Assembly (NCBI RefSeq): GCF_005222695.1
Contig: NZ_STGG01000052.1
Coordinates: 24,359 to 88,358 of the forward strand
Direction: 5' to 3'
DNA length: 64,000 nucleotides
Source: Massilia sp. HP4
GTDB taxonomy: Bacteria; Pseudomonadota; Gammaproteobacteria; Burkholderiales; Burkholderiaceae_D
A model generated the notes under the pieces. That model was not told where the DNA came from. It ran no database searches and saw only the letters and a program-made list of their open reading frames with translations. The translations under genes and the position numbers were made by a program. Within the stretch, counting starts at the first letter, position 1, and each line of letters opens with the position of its first letter. Positions 36,103 to 45,732 of this stretch are shown here, in pieces.

Positions 36103-39100
36103 GCGAAGCCCGTGACGTCGCGCCGGAATGGATTGATCACACTGCCCGCGGTCAGCTCATAGACGGCATTGCGGCCGTCCAGGCTGAAGGCCAGGCGATA
36201 ACGCTCGGCCTGCAGCGGCTCGAGCGCGCCGCGGTCGACCATGCGTAGCCAGGCCCACGCGCCTTCGCTGCGCAGTTCCGCGCGCAGGCCCGGCGCCGCC
36301 AGCCGCACCAGGCCGTTGCCCTTGCCGCTGGGGAGGCGCAAGGGGACCGGCGCGGCCTGGCCGGCGCCGGCCAGCACTTCCTGGCCGTCGATCTCGAGCC
36401 TGAGCCCGGCCAGGCCGGCATCGACCACCAGCGGGCGCAGCGCAAAGCGCAGGGTGGGCTGGCGCGCGCCGCCGGCGAAGAACATATCGCGCACCAGCGC
36501 CCCGCGCTGGAAGGCGTCGAGCGCGGCCTGCGACATGCCGGCCGGGGCGGCCGCTCCGTTCGACGTGCGCCAGCGCCAGCGCGCGCCGCCCATGTCGACG
36601 AAGGCCGCCAGGTTGCGCGTGAAGAAGTCGTCCATCAGGCCGCCGGGCGCGAAGAATTTGCCGAAGTCGTCGGCGGTGGCGTCGCGTGCGCTGGCGCGCG
36701 CCAGGGGATAGCGGCCGGCGATGGCGTCGCGGCAGAACTGGGCCGGGCCGGCGTTCCACAGCGCGTTCAGGCGCTGGCGCTCGCCGCCCTGGGCCAGGCT
36801 GGCGCCGGCGTCGTGGAGGCCCTGGAACATGGCCGGCAGCGGCGCGGCCTGCCCCTCCCCGGCGCGCTTGAGGCGCACCAGCGCATCCTGCGTCGGCGCC
36901 GGCGTGCCGCTGCGGCGCGCGCTGTCGGCGGCGTCGAAGTACAGCGCGGCATCCCGGACCAGGGCCAGCATCTGCTCGAGCTGGGTGGGCGCCGGGCCCG
37001 TGACGAGCCGGTGCAGCGCGGCGAAATGGCTGTCGACCGGGTGTTGCTGCGGCTGCGCCGGCGCCGGCTGCCCGGCGCCGAACAGCGCTTCCAGCTGGCG
37101 CCGCGCCTTGCCGAGCCTTTCGCCGACCTGCTTGCCCGCGCCGGGCAGCGGCGCGCCGGCGTCGACGTCGGCCAGCGTCGTCTCGCGCGCGGCCCCGGCC
37201 AGCAGGACGCGCAGCGCCGAATCAGGGCCGCCCAGGGCGTTGCCCACCCGCGCGGCCTGGTCCAGGTTGCCCATCGGCGCCAGCCGCAGGTCGCCCAGGA
37301 AGCCGTCCCACGCGCGGATATAGTCGGCGAAATACAGCTGCAGCACCGCCTCGCGCGCCTGCGCCACGTCCAGCACGTCGCCCTGTTCCTGGCCCGCCAG
37401 CACCCAGTCGTCGCGCGCGATATCGGCCGCCGCCAGCCAGCTCGATTGGGCGAAGCGGCGGTAGCCGGCCACGCTGTACAGGCCGTCCACGCCGCGCGAC
37501 AGCGGTTCGCCGCTGGCGCGCGCCAGCATGCCCGAGGCGTCGCGTCCGAGCGCGCGGCTGACGCTGAATTCGGGCAGCGCTTCCTGCGTGGCCTGGCGCT
37601 TGGCCAGGCCATGGATGCGTTCGGACAGCGACATCCCGGCCAGCGCCTGGCGCGCCTGCACCACCAGCGCAGCATCGAGCTGCACCGCCTCGGGCGCGTC
37701 GTCTTCTTCGAGCAGCGCCGCGAGGTGCGCCGCGAGTTGCGCACGCTCGGCCGCACCGGCCCGCGCCAGGTTGCGCTGCCAGGCCAACTCCACCCATGCC
37801 CGTACCGCGGCCGGGTCGAGATGCTGGCGCTGGCCCAGCATCAGGTAGACGCGCAGCGTTTCATACAGCAGGTCCTGGCCGTTGGCGTCGCCGCGGCGCA
37901 GCACGTCCTCCATGCGCGCCACGATGCGCGTCTCGAGGGTGCTGCGCAGCAGGCGCCGGTAGGCGGCAACCGCGCCATCGCCAAGCTTTTCGCCCTGGTA
38001 CAGGCCCATGCGCTCGAGCAGCGCCACGTCGCGCTCGCGCATGGCATAGCCGGCCGGCAGCGCGCGCGCCGCCTCGAGTAGCGGCAGCACGCCCAGTTCG
38101 TCGCCGTCGACCGGCGCCGCCGCGGCCTGGCGCGCCAGCGCGGCGAGCGCCGCATCCGACTCCTCGACCAGGCGCGCGTTGCGCAGGTAGCTGACGCTCA
38201 GCGCGGCCGCCAGCAGCAGCGCCAGCACGGCGCCGCCGGCCAGCGTGCCCCATGCCGCCAGGCGGCGCCGCCGTTCGGCGCGCGGATTCAGGCCGGCCAG
38301 CCCCGCTTCGCGGAAGATCACATCGCGCATCAGGCGCGTCAGGAAATAGCTGCGGCCCGCCTCCGGGCCGGGAGGCAGCGCGCGGCCCCCCAGGCCGAAC
38401 GAGGCCGCCAGCGCCGACATCACCCGGTCGATCGGGCTGCCCTCTTGCGTGCCGCTGGTGAAGTAGACGCCGCGCAGCAGCGCCGGCTGCTCGAAGCGGT
38501 TGGCCGAGAACACGGCCTGCAGGAAGTGCGACAGCGATTCTTCGAGCGCCGCGAACTGGCGCGGAAAGCCCATGACCAGGGCGCGCCGTCCCAGATCGCG
38601 CTCCTGCTGCATGCGCTCCAGCACACGCGCCTGGAGCTGGCCTTCCAGCGCCCCGAACTGCGCCGGGAACGCTGCCAGCGCCCGGGCCGGGGCAGCGCTG
38701 TCGGCCAGCGTGAAGGTCATGCCCCAGACCTGCGCCCTTTCTTCGCGTCCGAAGGGCTCGAAGAACTCACTGAAGCCGGCCAGCAGGTCGCTCTTGGTCA
38801 CCACCACGTAGACCGGGAAGGCCAGCCCCAGGCGTTCCTGCAGCTCCTGGATGCGGGCGCGCACCGCGCGCGCCTGGGCGTCGCGCGCGGCCCGGTCCTG
38901 CAGCAGCAGGTCGGCCACGCTGAGCGCCAGGATCACCCCGTTGACCGGGCGTTGCGGCCGGTATTTTTTCAGCAGCTCCAGAAAGCCGCCCCAGGCCGCG
39001 CGGTCGACCTCGAGCTGGCTGTCCTGGGTCGTGTAGCGTCCGGCGGTATCGAGCAGCACCGCCTCGTCGCTGAACCACCAGTCGCAATGGCGGGTGCCGC

Positions 39101-39602
39101 CGACGCCGCCGATGGCCTCGGGTCCGAGGGTGTCGGCGAGCGGGAATTCGAGTCCGGAGCGGGTCAGGGCCGTGGTCTTGCCGCTGCCCGGCGCGCCCAC
39201 GAACATATACCAGGGCAGCTCGTACAGGTAGCGGCCGCGCATGCGCCAGCCGGGATTCGCGGTGCGCAGCACGGCCAGCGCGGCACGCATGCGCTGGCCC
39301 AGCGCGGCCACCTCGGTGGCGGCCGGGTCGGCGGGAGACTGTTCTTGCGCCGGCGGCGCCATACCATCCATCAGGCCGCGATGGCGGCGCCGCGCCAGCC
39401 ACAGGCGCGCCGCAAACCAGGCCGCCGCCAGCGCCAGCACCAGTGCGATCAGCATCCAGCGCGCACCGGATGACGCCAGCGGCGCCCCGGCGCCGGTGTC
39501 CAGCAGCGGCGCCCAGAACCAGATCAGGATGGCCAGCAAGGCCAGTGCGACGAGTATCGGTATCAACGGCTTGCGCAGCCAGCGGGGAAGAAAACGGTTC
39601 AT
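36084..39602 (-). CDS. tssM: T6SS inner-membrane protein TssM (IcmF/VasK)
   Basis: This 1172-residue subunit has two N-terminal transmembrane helices (about 13-34 and 47-70) and a cytoplasmic GTPase-like domain with an intact Walker A (GAPGSGKTT, 136-144). A third helix lies near 435-458, and a long periplasmic region ends in the TssJ-binding beta domain. With TssL it forms the membrane complex that anchors the baseplate. An intact Walker A is found in many but not all TssM proteins. tssL ends 27 bp upstream and tagF overlaps its end. No TssJ gene was found, although the C-terminal domain that would bind it is present. Confidence 0.95.
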   Translation of the reverse strand: MNRFLPRWLRKPLIPILVALALLAILIWFWAPLLDTGAGAPLASSGARWMLIALVLALAAAWFAARLWLARRRHRGLMDGMAPPAQEQSPADPAATEVAALGQRMRAALAVLRTANPGWRMRGRYLYELPWYMFVGAPGSGKTTALTRSGLEFPLADTLGPEAIGGVGGTRHCDWWFSDEAVLLDTAGRYTTQDSQLEVDRAAWGGFLELLKKYRPQRPVNGVILALSVADLLLQDRAARDAQARAVRARIQELQERLGLAFPVYVVVTKSDLLAGFSEFFEPFGREERAQVWGMTFTLADSAAPARALAAFPAQFGALEGQLQARVLERMQQERDLGRRALVMGFPRQFAALEESLSHFLQAVFSANRFEQPALLRGVYFTSGTQEGSPIDRVMSALAASFGLGGRALPPGPEAGRSYFLTRLMRDVIFREAGLAGLNPRAERRRRLAAWGTLAGGAVLALLLAAALSVSYLRNARLVEESDAALAALARQAAAAPVDGDELGVLPLLEAARALPAGYAMRERDVALLERMGLYQGEKLGDGAVAAYRRLLRSTLETRIVARMEDVLRRGDANGQDLLYETLRVYLMLGQRQHLDPAAVRAWVELAWQRNLARAGAAERAQLAAHLAALLEEDDAPEAVQLDAALVVQARQALAGMSLSERIHGLAKRQATQEALPEFSVSRALGRDASGMLARASGEPLSRGVDGLYSVAGYRRFAQSSWLAAADIARDDWVLAGQEQGDVLDVAQAREAVLQLYFADYIRAWDGFLGDLRLAPMGNLDQAARVGNALGGPDSALRVLLAGAARETTLADVDAGAPLPGAGKQVGERLGKARRQLEALFGAGQPAPAQPQQHPVDSHFAALHRLVTGPAPTQLEQMLALVRDAALYFDAADSARRSGTPAPTQDALVRLKRAGEGQAAPLPAMFQGLHDAGASLAQGGERQRLNALWNAGPAQFCRDAIAGRYPLARASARDATADDFGKFFAPGGLMDDFFTRNLAAFVDMGGARWRWRTSNGAAAPAGMSQAALDAFQRGALVRDMFFAGGARQPTLRFALRPLVVDAGLAGLRLEIDGQEVLAGAGQAAPVPLRLPSGKGNGLVRLAAPGLRAELRSEGAWAWLRMVDRGALEPLQAERYRLAFSLDGRNAVYELTAGSVINPFRRDVTGFACPAAL

Positions 39603-39629
39603 GGATGTCTCGTTCAGGATACGCGCCGC

Positions 39630-40925
39630 TCAACCCGGCGCGCTGGGCGACAGGACGACGATGTCGACGCGCCGGTTGCGCGCGCGGTTGGCCGGACCGT
39701 CGTTGGGCGCCACCGGCTCGGTATCGGCGCGGCCTTCGCTGGTAAAGCGCTCGGGTGCACCGGCGCGCGCCGCCAGCAGCGCCGCGACCTTGCGCGCGCG
39801 TGCCTTCGACAGGTCGAAGTTCGACGGCAGCCGCGCCGACAGCGAAGGCCGGGTGTCGTCGGTATGGCCGACCACCATCACCCTGCCGGGCGTGCCGCGC
39901 AGCGCGTCGCCGATGCGCTCGAGCACCGGCTGCAAACGCGCCGACACCTCGTCGCTGCCCGGGGCAAAACCGCCGTCGCCGCGCAGGGTCAGCACCGCGC
40001 GGTCGGCGGTGCCGCGCACGCTGACCTGGCCGGCCGCGATTTCCAGCGCCAGTGCGCTGGCCAGCGGCGACGGCCCGCGCGCCAGCGCGGGCGCCGCCAC
40101 CACACGCGCCGGCGGGGCCGCGCGCAGCGCCGCCAGGCGCGCGTAGACCGGGTCGGAGTGGCGGTTGAGCAGCGCGCCATAGCCCAGCTGGAGCAGCAGC
40201 AGGACCACGCCCGCGCCCACCGCCAGCAGCCACGCCGGCCAGGCCAGCATGCGCGGCTGCGCCTGTTCGTGCCCGCGCCAGTGCGGCGACAGGTCGTGCT
40301 CGCGCGGGCCGCGCTGGCGCGTGATCAGCGCCAGCAGGCGCTCGCGCAGCAGGGCCAGCTGTTCGTGGCCGCGCTCCAGCACCCGGAAGCGGCCCTCCAG
40401 CCCCAGCGCCAGGCACAGGTACATCAGTTCCAGCACATCGACATGGCGCTGCGGGTCGGCACTCAGCCGCTGCAGCACCAGGAAGAATTTCTCGCCACCC
40501 CAGGCTTCGTTGTGGAACTCCACCAGCAGGCTGCGTCCGCCCCACACCCCGCCGCCCCAGGGCGTGCTCGAGATGGTTTCGTCGACCAGGGTGCATAGCG
40601 CATAGCGCGCGGCGGCGATGGTTTCGGCGTCGATGCGGGCGTTCCTGGCCTCGGCCTCGAAACGGCGCACCGCCTCGCTCAGCTGGGCGCGCAGCGCCGC
40701 CAGCTCGGGCGCGGTAGCCAGGGTGCGCAGCGGCGCCACGAGTTCCAGCAGCGGCGCGGCCGCGCGCACCAGCGGATTCAGGCCGACGCCGGGCGGCGCC
40801 GGCGGCAACTGGCGGGCGGGTGGCGGCGCTGCCGCTGCGGACGGCGACGGACGGCGCCCGCCCGTCGGGACCAGCAGGGTACGGTCCGGGTCCGGCCCGG
40901 TGTCGCGGGGTTCGTGTGAGTGCAT
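39630..40925 (-). CDS. tssL: T6SS protein TssL (DotU) with C-terminal OmpA domain
   Basis: This 431-residue protein has a Pro-rich N-terminus (about 20-50) and a cytoplasmic DotU domain at about 55-235 (ARYALCTLVDETISSTPWG). A single transmembrane helix near 250-270 and a periplasmic OmpA-like domain (about 310-428) follow, with VVGHTDDTRPS and NRARNRRVDIVV. This is the evolved form of TssL that grips peptidoglycan directly, so no separate TagL is needed. Start 40925 lies one base before the tssK stop codon region, indicating coupling; the frame is open further upstream through tssK but that part is shadow. Confidence 0.94.
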   Translation of the reverse strand: MHSHEPRDTGPDPDRTLLVPTGGRRPSPSAAAAPPPARQLPPAPPGVGLNPLVRAAAPLLELVAPLRTLATAPELAALRAQLSEAVRRFEAEARNARIDAETIAAARYALCTLVDETISSTPWGGGVWGGRSLLVEFHNEAWGGEKFFLVLQRLSADPQRHVDVLELMYLCLALGLEGRFRVLERGHEQLALLRERLLALITRQRGPREHDLSPHWRGHEQAQPRMLAWPAWLLAVGAGVVLLLLQLGYGALLNRHSDPVYARLAALRAAPPARVVAAPALARGPSPLASALALEIAAGQVSVRGTADRAVLTLRGDGGFAPGSDEVSARLQPVLERIGDALRGTPGRVMVVGHTDDTRPSLSARLPSNFDLSKARARKVAALLAARAGAPERFTSEGRADTEPVAPNDGPANRARNRRVDIVVLSPSAPG

Positions 40926-40926
40926 G

Positions 40927-42267
40927 TCAGGAAGCCTGGTCGCGGATCGCCCAGAACTGCATCTGTAAACCTGGGAAGCTGCTCGCGATGTGCATGGCGA
41001 AGCCGGCGGAGCTGGACAGCTGCTGCCAGTAGTCGCTGCCGCGGTCGAGTTCAAAGTAGGTGTAGCCGGCCAGGTAGGGCAGCTGGCGCGGCGCCACCGG
41101 CAGCGGACGCAGCGCGATGCCCGGCAACTGCAGGTTGACCAGGTCGCGGATCGTCTCCACCGACCCGATCTTGACTTGCGGCGGGAAAGTGCCGCGCAGC
41201 GCTTCCGGCGCCATCTGCGCTTGCACCGCAAGGACGAAGGTCGCGGCGCGCAGCAGCGCGCGATCGGGCAGCACCGCCACCCGGATGCCGAACTGGCGCT
41301 CTTCGAGCGCGATCGGCACCGCATGCGGATCCATTACCGTCGACAGCGAGCGGCGCAGGTCGAGCACCAGCGGCGCGAAACTCTCGCCCAGCGCATCGTG
41401 GCGGTAGGTCGGATACGGCGTCGGCCGCTTGTCGGCGCGGGTGAAGGTGGCCAGCTCGCCGGCCAGGCGCACCAGTTCGCGGTACAGCGTTTCCGGGTGC
41501 AGGCCGCTCATGCCGGCCAGGTGGGCTACCAGCGCCTGGCTGCGGTTGAGCAGCTGCAGCAGCAGGAAGTCGGCGATGTCGGCGGCGCCGGCGCCGGCCG
41601 GCTGGACCAGGCGCGCGGCCAGGGCTTCGCCGCGCTGGTGCAAGAGGCCAAGCAGCTCGTCGAGAAAACCCTTCAGGGACGGCGCCGCGCGCACGTCGAG
41701 CACCGGCGGGCAATAGGCGGGATCGAGCACGACACGGTTATCGGCGCGCCGCTCGACCACCCGCGCCACGCCCAGCGTGACCCAGGCGTCGGCGACCTCG
41801 CCCGCCAGCGCCAGGCGCAGGCGCAGTTTGCCGACGGTCATGAGCGCGCTGCTGTCCAGGCCATTGCTGTCCCAGGCCTCGTATTCGCGGCTGCCATGGC
41901 GGGCCAGGTTGTCCGGGCCGGGACGGTCGTCGACTTCGCGCATGCCGTGGCGCCGCAGCGGCAGCGCCAGCACGACCGTGACGTCGCGCGCGTCGGACGG
42001 GATGTCGATCGGCAGCGGCAGCTCGTCTTCGCTCGGGGCGCCGACCGGCGTACCGTCGGGCAGCACGCCGCTGAACGCGACCAGGGCCAGCTTGCCCAGC
42101 GCCAGCTGCTGCTGGTCGATCTCGAGCCGCGACACGCCCCAGGCGTAGGGCCGCAGCGCGCCGACGCGCGCCTCGAGCTGGGTTGCCAGGTAACGGTCAT
42201 GCTGCTGGAGGTGTTGGGGCTGCAGCAGCATGCCTTCGGACCAGACTACTTTACTTTGCCACGCCAT
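40927..42267 (-). CDS. tssK: T6SS baseplate protein TssK
   Basis: This 446-residue subunit links baseplate to membrane complex. The N-terminus KVVWSEGMLLQPQHLQQHDRYL (split here by family alignment as KVVWSEGMLL then QPQHLQQHDR) is diagnostic of TssK, and a C-terminal domain contains LPYLAGYTYFELDRGS. The chosen start (42267) gives MAWQSK, standard for the family, and overlaps the tagH end by 17 bp. A longer open frame to 42537 lies inside tagH and is not used. In H1-type loci tssJ normally sits between the FHA gene and tssK; here those two genes overlap, so tssJ is absent from its usual site. Confidence 0.95.
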   Translation of the reverse strand: MAWQSKVVWSEGMLLQPQHLQQHDRYLATQLEARVGALRPYAWGVSRLEIDQQQLALGKLALVAFSGVLPDGTPVGAPSEDELPLPIDIPSDARDVTVVLALPLRRHGMREVDDRPGPDNLARHGSREYEAWDSNGLDSSALMTVGKLRLRLALAGEVADAWVTLGVARVVERRADNRVVLDPAYCPPVLDVRAAPSLKGFLDELLGLLHQRGEALAARLVQPAGAGAADIADFLLLQLLNRSQALVAHLAGMSGLHPETLYRELVRLAGELATFTRADKRPTPYPTYRHDALGESFAPLVLDLRRSLSTVMDPHAVPIALEERQFGIRVAVLPDRALLRAATFVLAVQAQMAPEALRGTFPPQVKIGSVETIRDLVNLQLPGIALRPLPVAPRQLPYLAGYTYFELDRGSDYWQQLSSSAGFAMHIASSFPGLQMQFWAIRDQAS

Positions 42268-43549
42268 GGGTACTCGCAGGATCGGTGGAGGGAGACGGCT
42301 GCCCGGCGCGCAGGCGATCGACCTGCTGCGCATAGGCGCTCGAGAATTTTTCGCCGAACAGGCGCTGCAGGTCTTCGTCGGCGTCGCGCGCCAGTTCGTC
42401 ATACGACGCGACCAGGCGATCCCACATGCGCGCCTTGCGGCCGGCCGGCAGCAGCCGGTCCAGGCGCCCCGGCTCGCCCAGGCGCCGCTCGATGCGGGCC
42501 GGGTCGAAACGCTGCACGACGGCGCCCAGGGCAGCACGCATGCCGGCGATCACGGCCAGCTCGTGCGCCTTGAGGTCGTCGAAGGCGCCTTGCACCGCCG
42601 ACTGCGGCGGCAGGTAGCCGGGCAGCTGGGCGCCGAGCATCTGGGTCAGCGCGCTACCGGCGTCGGGGAAGAATTTCAGGGGATTGTTGGCGCGCGGCGC
42701 GATCATCGTCATGTCGATATGGCTTTCGCGCTTGGTCAGCGCGCGCGCCACCAGCACGTCCATGGCGCCCGCGGTCAGGCCGCGCAACATCTCGCCGGCC
42801 AGGCGCGCCAGTTGTTCGGGGGGATGGCTGGAACGCAGCTGCGGCAAGCCCAGGCCGTCGAGCAGGGCTTGCAGCACGGCGTCGTTGGGGTCCGGTGCGG
42901 CCGGTGGTGGCGGCTCGATATCGATGAGCGGCGGCGGTGGCGCCGCTCGTTGCATGTCCACCAGCGGATCGTAGTCGGCCGGGATCGCGACGAAGGCCGG
43001 CGGCGGGATGAAGGCCTGGCGCTCCGGCGCCACATGGTCGGGCTGTGCAGCGATCTGTGCACCACGCGCGGCATCGTTCGCGAGGCCGGCCAGCCCCAGG
43101 CCGAGCGGGTCGTCTCCGTCCAACGTGGATGCGCCGTCGAGGATGCTTGCGCCGGCCAGGAAGTCGGGCGCGCCAGCGGCGACTTGCGCGGGCGCGGGCG
43201 CCATCATGGTGGCGTCTTCAGGCGCCGGCGCCTGCCCTTCCAGCGCCGCCGCCAGCACGTAATCGCCGATCACGATCCGGTCGCCATGTTCGAGCACGAC
43301 CTCGAACCCGGCGCCCAGCGGGCGCTCGTTGACGATGCTCGGATTGCTGCCGGCATCAGTGAAGACGTACCGGCCGTCGCGCCAGCTCACGCTGGCATGG
43401 CTGCGCGACACGTACTTGCTCGGGTCGTCCAGCACCAGCCGGTTGCCCGGCGCGCGGCCGAGCATGCCGCCGTCGGCGTCGAATTCGGCGCTCGCCGCTT
43501 CTGACGGCGGCTGGCCGCGATAGCTCTGCACCCGCAATACGAGTTTCAT
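42251..43549 (-). CDS. tagH: T6SS FHA-domain protein TagH (Fha)
   Basis: This 432-residue protein has an N-terminal FHA domain (about 20-105) with the phosphothreonine-binding residues visible in GMLGRAPGNRL, VSRSHASVSW and NPSIVN. A Pro/Ala-rich linker (about 110-225) and a C-terminal TagH-type helical domain (about 235-415) follow. In H1-type T6SS, Fha is phosphorylated by PpkA, dephosphorylated by PppA and opposed by TagF; all four genes are present here. It sits 9 bp after vgrG and overlaps tssK. Confidence 0.93.
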   Translation of the reverse strand: MKLVLRVQSYRGQPPSEAASAEFDADGGMLGRAPGNRLVLDDPSKYVSRSHASVSWRDGRYVFTDAGSNPSIVNERPLGAGFEVVLEHGDRIVIGDYVLAAALEGQAPAPEDATMMAPAPAQVAAGAPDFLAGASILDGASTLDGDDPLGLGLAGLANDAARGAQIAAQPDHVAPERQAFIPPPAFVAIPADYDPLVDMQRAAPPPPLIDIEPPPPAAPDPNDAVLQALLDGLGLPQLRSSHPPEQLARLAGEMLRGLTAGAMDVLVARALTKRESHIDMTMIAPRANNPLKFFPDAGSALTQMLGAQLPGYLPPQSAVQGAFDDLKAHELAVIAGMRAALGAVVQRFDPARIERRLGEPGRLDRLLPAGRKARMWDRLVASYDELARDADEDLQRLFGEKFSSAYAQQVDRLRAGQPSPSTDPASTHGVAK

Positions 43550-43558
43550 GGTGGTTCC

Positions 43559-45541
43559 TCAGTTCTTTCCGTCGTCGGCGTCGCGCGGCGCAAGCGGCGG
43601 CGCGCCCGGGGGGATGGTGGCGGCCAGCACCGCCGCGTTCACTGCGGTCGACGCCGCCGGCATCGGCAGCGGCATCGTCGAGCCGACGATCAGCGCCGGC
43701 CCGATGCTGAGAAAAGCGGCGCCGGCCTTCAGCGTGATATTGGCGCCGGCCTCGATCACGACATTCATGCCTGCCTTGATGTGCACGGCCTGGCCTCCGT
43801 ACAGCGCAGCCTTCATGCCGCCCTCGACCGCCATGTCCAAGGCGGCCACCTGCGTGGCCGAGCCGCCGGTCTGTTCGCGGCGATCGCCGCCGATCCTGAG
43901 GTGGCGGTCGCCGTCGACCTGCTCGACGCTGTCCCTGGCTACCTTGACGTGATGGTCGCCGCCGATCCAGGCCAGCGCGTCTTGCCGTACGCGCTGCTCC
44001 AGGTCGCGCGCCGCATGCAGGTAGAACTGCTCGGCGCCCTTGCGGTCTTCGAAACGCAATTCGTTGAAGCCACCGCCGCCCTTCGAGCTATTCGACCTGA
44101 TGGTCGACCTGGTCTGCCTGGCCGGCAGCGCGTAGGGCGGCATCGTGTCGCCGTTGTAGACGCAGCCCGTGACCAGGGGCCGGTCCGGATCGCCCTCGAG
44201 GAAGCTGACCACGACTTCCATGCCGACGCGCGGCACGAACATCATGCCCCAGCCCTTGCCGGCCCAGCCCTGCTGCACGCGCACCCAGCACGAGCTGGTC
44301 TCGTCGGCCTTGCCGTCGCGGTCCCAGTGGAACTGGACCTTGATGCGGCCGTACCGGTCGGTCCAGATCTCTTCGCCGCTCTTGCCCACCACCATGGCGG
44401 TCTGCGGCCCCTGCACCACCGGCTTTCTTGCGCTGGCCGGCGCGCGGTAGCTGTGTTCCTTGCCGATCGCCTCGAACACGCAGCGGAAATCCATGCCCTC
44501 GTTCGACCCATCGGTGCGGTAGTTGTTGCCGGTGACTTCAAGCTGCGTTCCCGTGATCAGGAAGGTGCGGTTCTGGTCGCTGCGCGGATGTTCGGCCAGC
44601 GTGAACAGCGCGCCGACCGTCAGGCCGCGCGCATTGCCGGCGGCCTCGATGCGCTCGCCCTGGCCGTGCAGGGCCTCGATGCGTGCGCGCGCAAAGCCGT
44701 TGCCGGTGCCGGCTGCGCTATAGCGGCCCGGATAATCGTAGTGTTCGTAGCGGCGCTGGTCGAACGGCGCAGGAACGTTCGCCTTGACCATCAGGGCGCC
44801 GCTGGTGCTGGCCGAGGCCTTTTCGAAATCGAAGTCGTTGAGGGTCACGACGCTGGGCTGGATTTCGCCTCCCGGCGCAAAGCGCGTCACCGTCTCCTTG
44901 AGCGGATCGCGGCCCTGCTCGTCGTCGCGGAACAGGATGGTCTCGTAGCCGCCCACCGCCTGGTGTGCGCCATAGCCGTCGGCCAGCACCATCGTGTGGG
45001 CGCCATCCAGGTGCGTGAAATAAAAGTAGATCCCTTCTTCTTCCAGCAGGCGGCAGACGAAATTGAAGTCGGACTCGCGGTACTGCACGCAATAACTGCG
45101 TGGCGCCGGCGTGGCCGACAGCAGGCCATCCTTGAGCGAGACCAGGCCGCCGTAGTCGGCCACCACCGCCTTGACGATGTCGAGCGCGCTCTTGTCCTGG
45201 AAGATGCGGCAGTTGGTGGAACGCGTGAGCAGCCACAGACCCGGATGCACGATCGCCTGGTAGGACGGCTTGTCGTCACGCCAGCCCTGGTAGGAGAAGT
45301 GAGTGACGATGCCGTGGAAGTGACGCTGGCCGCCCTTGGCCAGGTCGATGCTGACGGTGATATCCGTGCCCAGGACGTCGGCGATGCGGATGTCGCCGCG
45401 CTCCGATGCCAGCTCGATGCGACACTCCGACAGGCGCCCCAGCGCTTCGCTGCAGTGCATGCGCTTGAACAGCAGGACGTCGGCGCCGAGGGCGGTCTTG
45501 ACGGAGACTTCGCGCTGGGCTTGGGTGGGGAGGATCGGCAT
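43559..45541 (-). CDS. vgrG: T6SS spike protein VgrG (TssI)
   Basis: This 660-residue protein has gp27-like domains at about 1-370 (YCVQYRESDFNFVCRLLEEE). A gp5-type OB fold follows at about 395-470 (SCWVRVQQGWAGKGWGMMF, PRVGMEVVVSFLEGDPDRP), then a beta-helical spike to about 620. It ends in a short Pro/Ala tail without an extra effector domain, so cargo must be carried by other means. The ATG at 45541 gives MPILPTQAQ. No PAAR, DUF4123 or Tap/Tec adaptor gene flanks it. The next gene upstream in transcription is the unknown 306-residue protein, 191 bp away. Confidence 0.94.
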   Translation of the reverse strand: MPILPTQAQREVSVKTALGADVLLFKRMHCSEALGRLSECRIELASERGDIRIADVLGTDITVSIDLAKGGQRHFHGIVTHFSYQGWRDDKPSYQAIVHPGLWLLTRSTNCRIFQDKSALDIVKAVVADYGGLVSLKDGLLSATPAPRSYCVQYRESDFNFVCRLLEEEGIYFYFTHLDGAHTMVLADGYGAHQAVGGYETILFRDDEQGRDPLKETVTRFAPGGEIQPSVVTLNDFDFEKASASTSGALMVKANVPAPFDQRRYEHYDYPGRYSAAGTGNGFARARIEALHGQGERIEAAGNARGLTVGALFTLAEHPRSDQNRTFLITGTQLEVTGNNYRTDGSNEGMDFRCVFEAIGKEHSYRAPASARKPVVQGPQTAMVVGKSGEEIWTDRYGRIKVQFHWDRDGKADETSSCWVRVQQGWAGKGWGMMFVPRVGMEVVVSFLEGDPDRPLVTGCVYNGDTMPPYALPARQTRSTIRSNSSKGGGGFNELRFEDRKGAEQFYLHAARDLEQRVRQDALAWIGGDHHVKVARDSVEQVDGDRHLRIGGDRREQTGGSATQVAALDMAVEGGMKAALYGGQAVHIKAGMNVVIEAGANITLKAGAAFLSIGPALIVGSTMPLPMPAASTAVNAAVLAATIPPGAPPLAPRDADDGKN

Positions 45542-45732
45542 ATGGACAGAACTTGGGCGTGGAGAACGGCTCTTTCGGGCACAGCTACAAACGAACGCTG
45601 GCACGATGCAAGCGCTTCATGGAAGATACGCGCCGTTACGGGAGATGGATGCACGGGCAACGACGGCCATCCATGCAACGGGCTTCGTCGGGAATGGGCG
45701 AGTCCTCGCCATATCGCCGCCCGACGCTCGAT

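Noticed and set aside
34470..36248. Plus-strand open frame of 592 codons within and past the kinase gene
   Set aside because: Out-of-frame shadow of the kinase and antisense of tagF; Arg/Pro/Ala low-complexity translation.
43559..45541. VgrG as an evolved spike carrying its own effector domain
   Set aside because: The C-terminus ends in a short Pro/Ala tail after the beta-helix; no extra folded domain is present.
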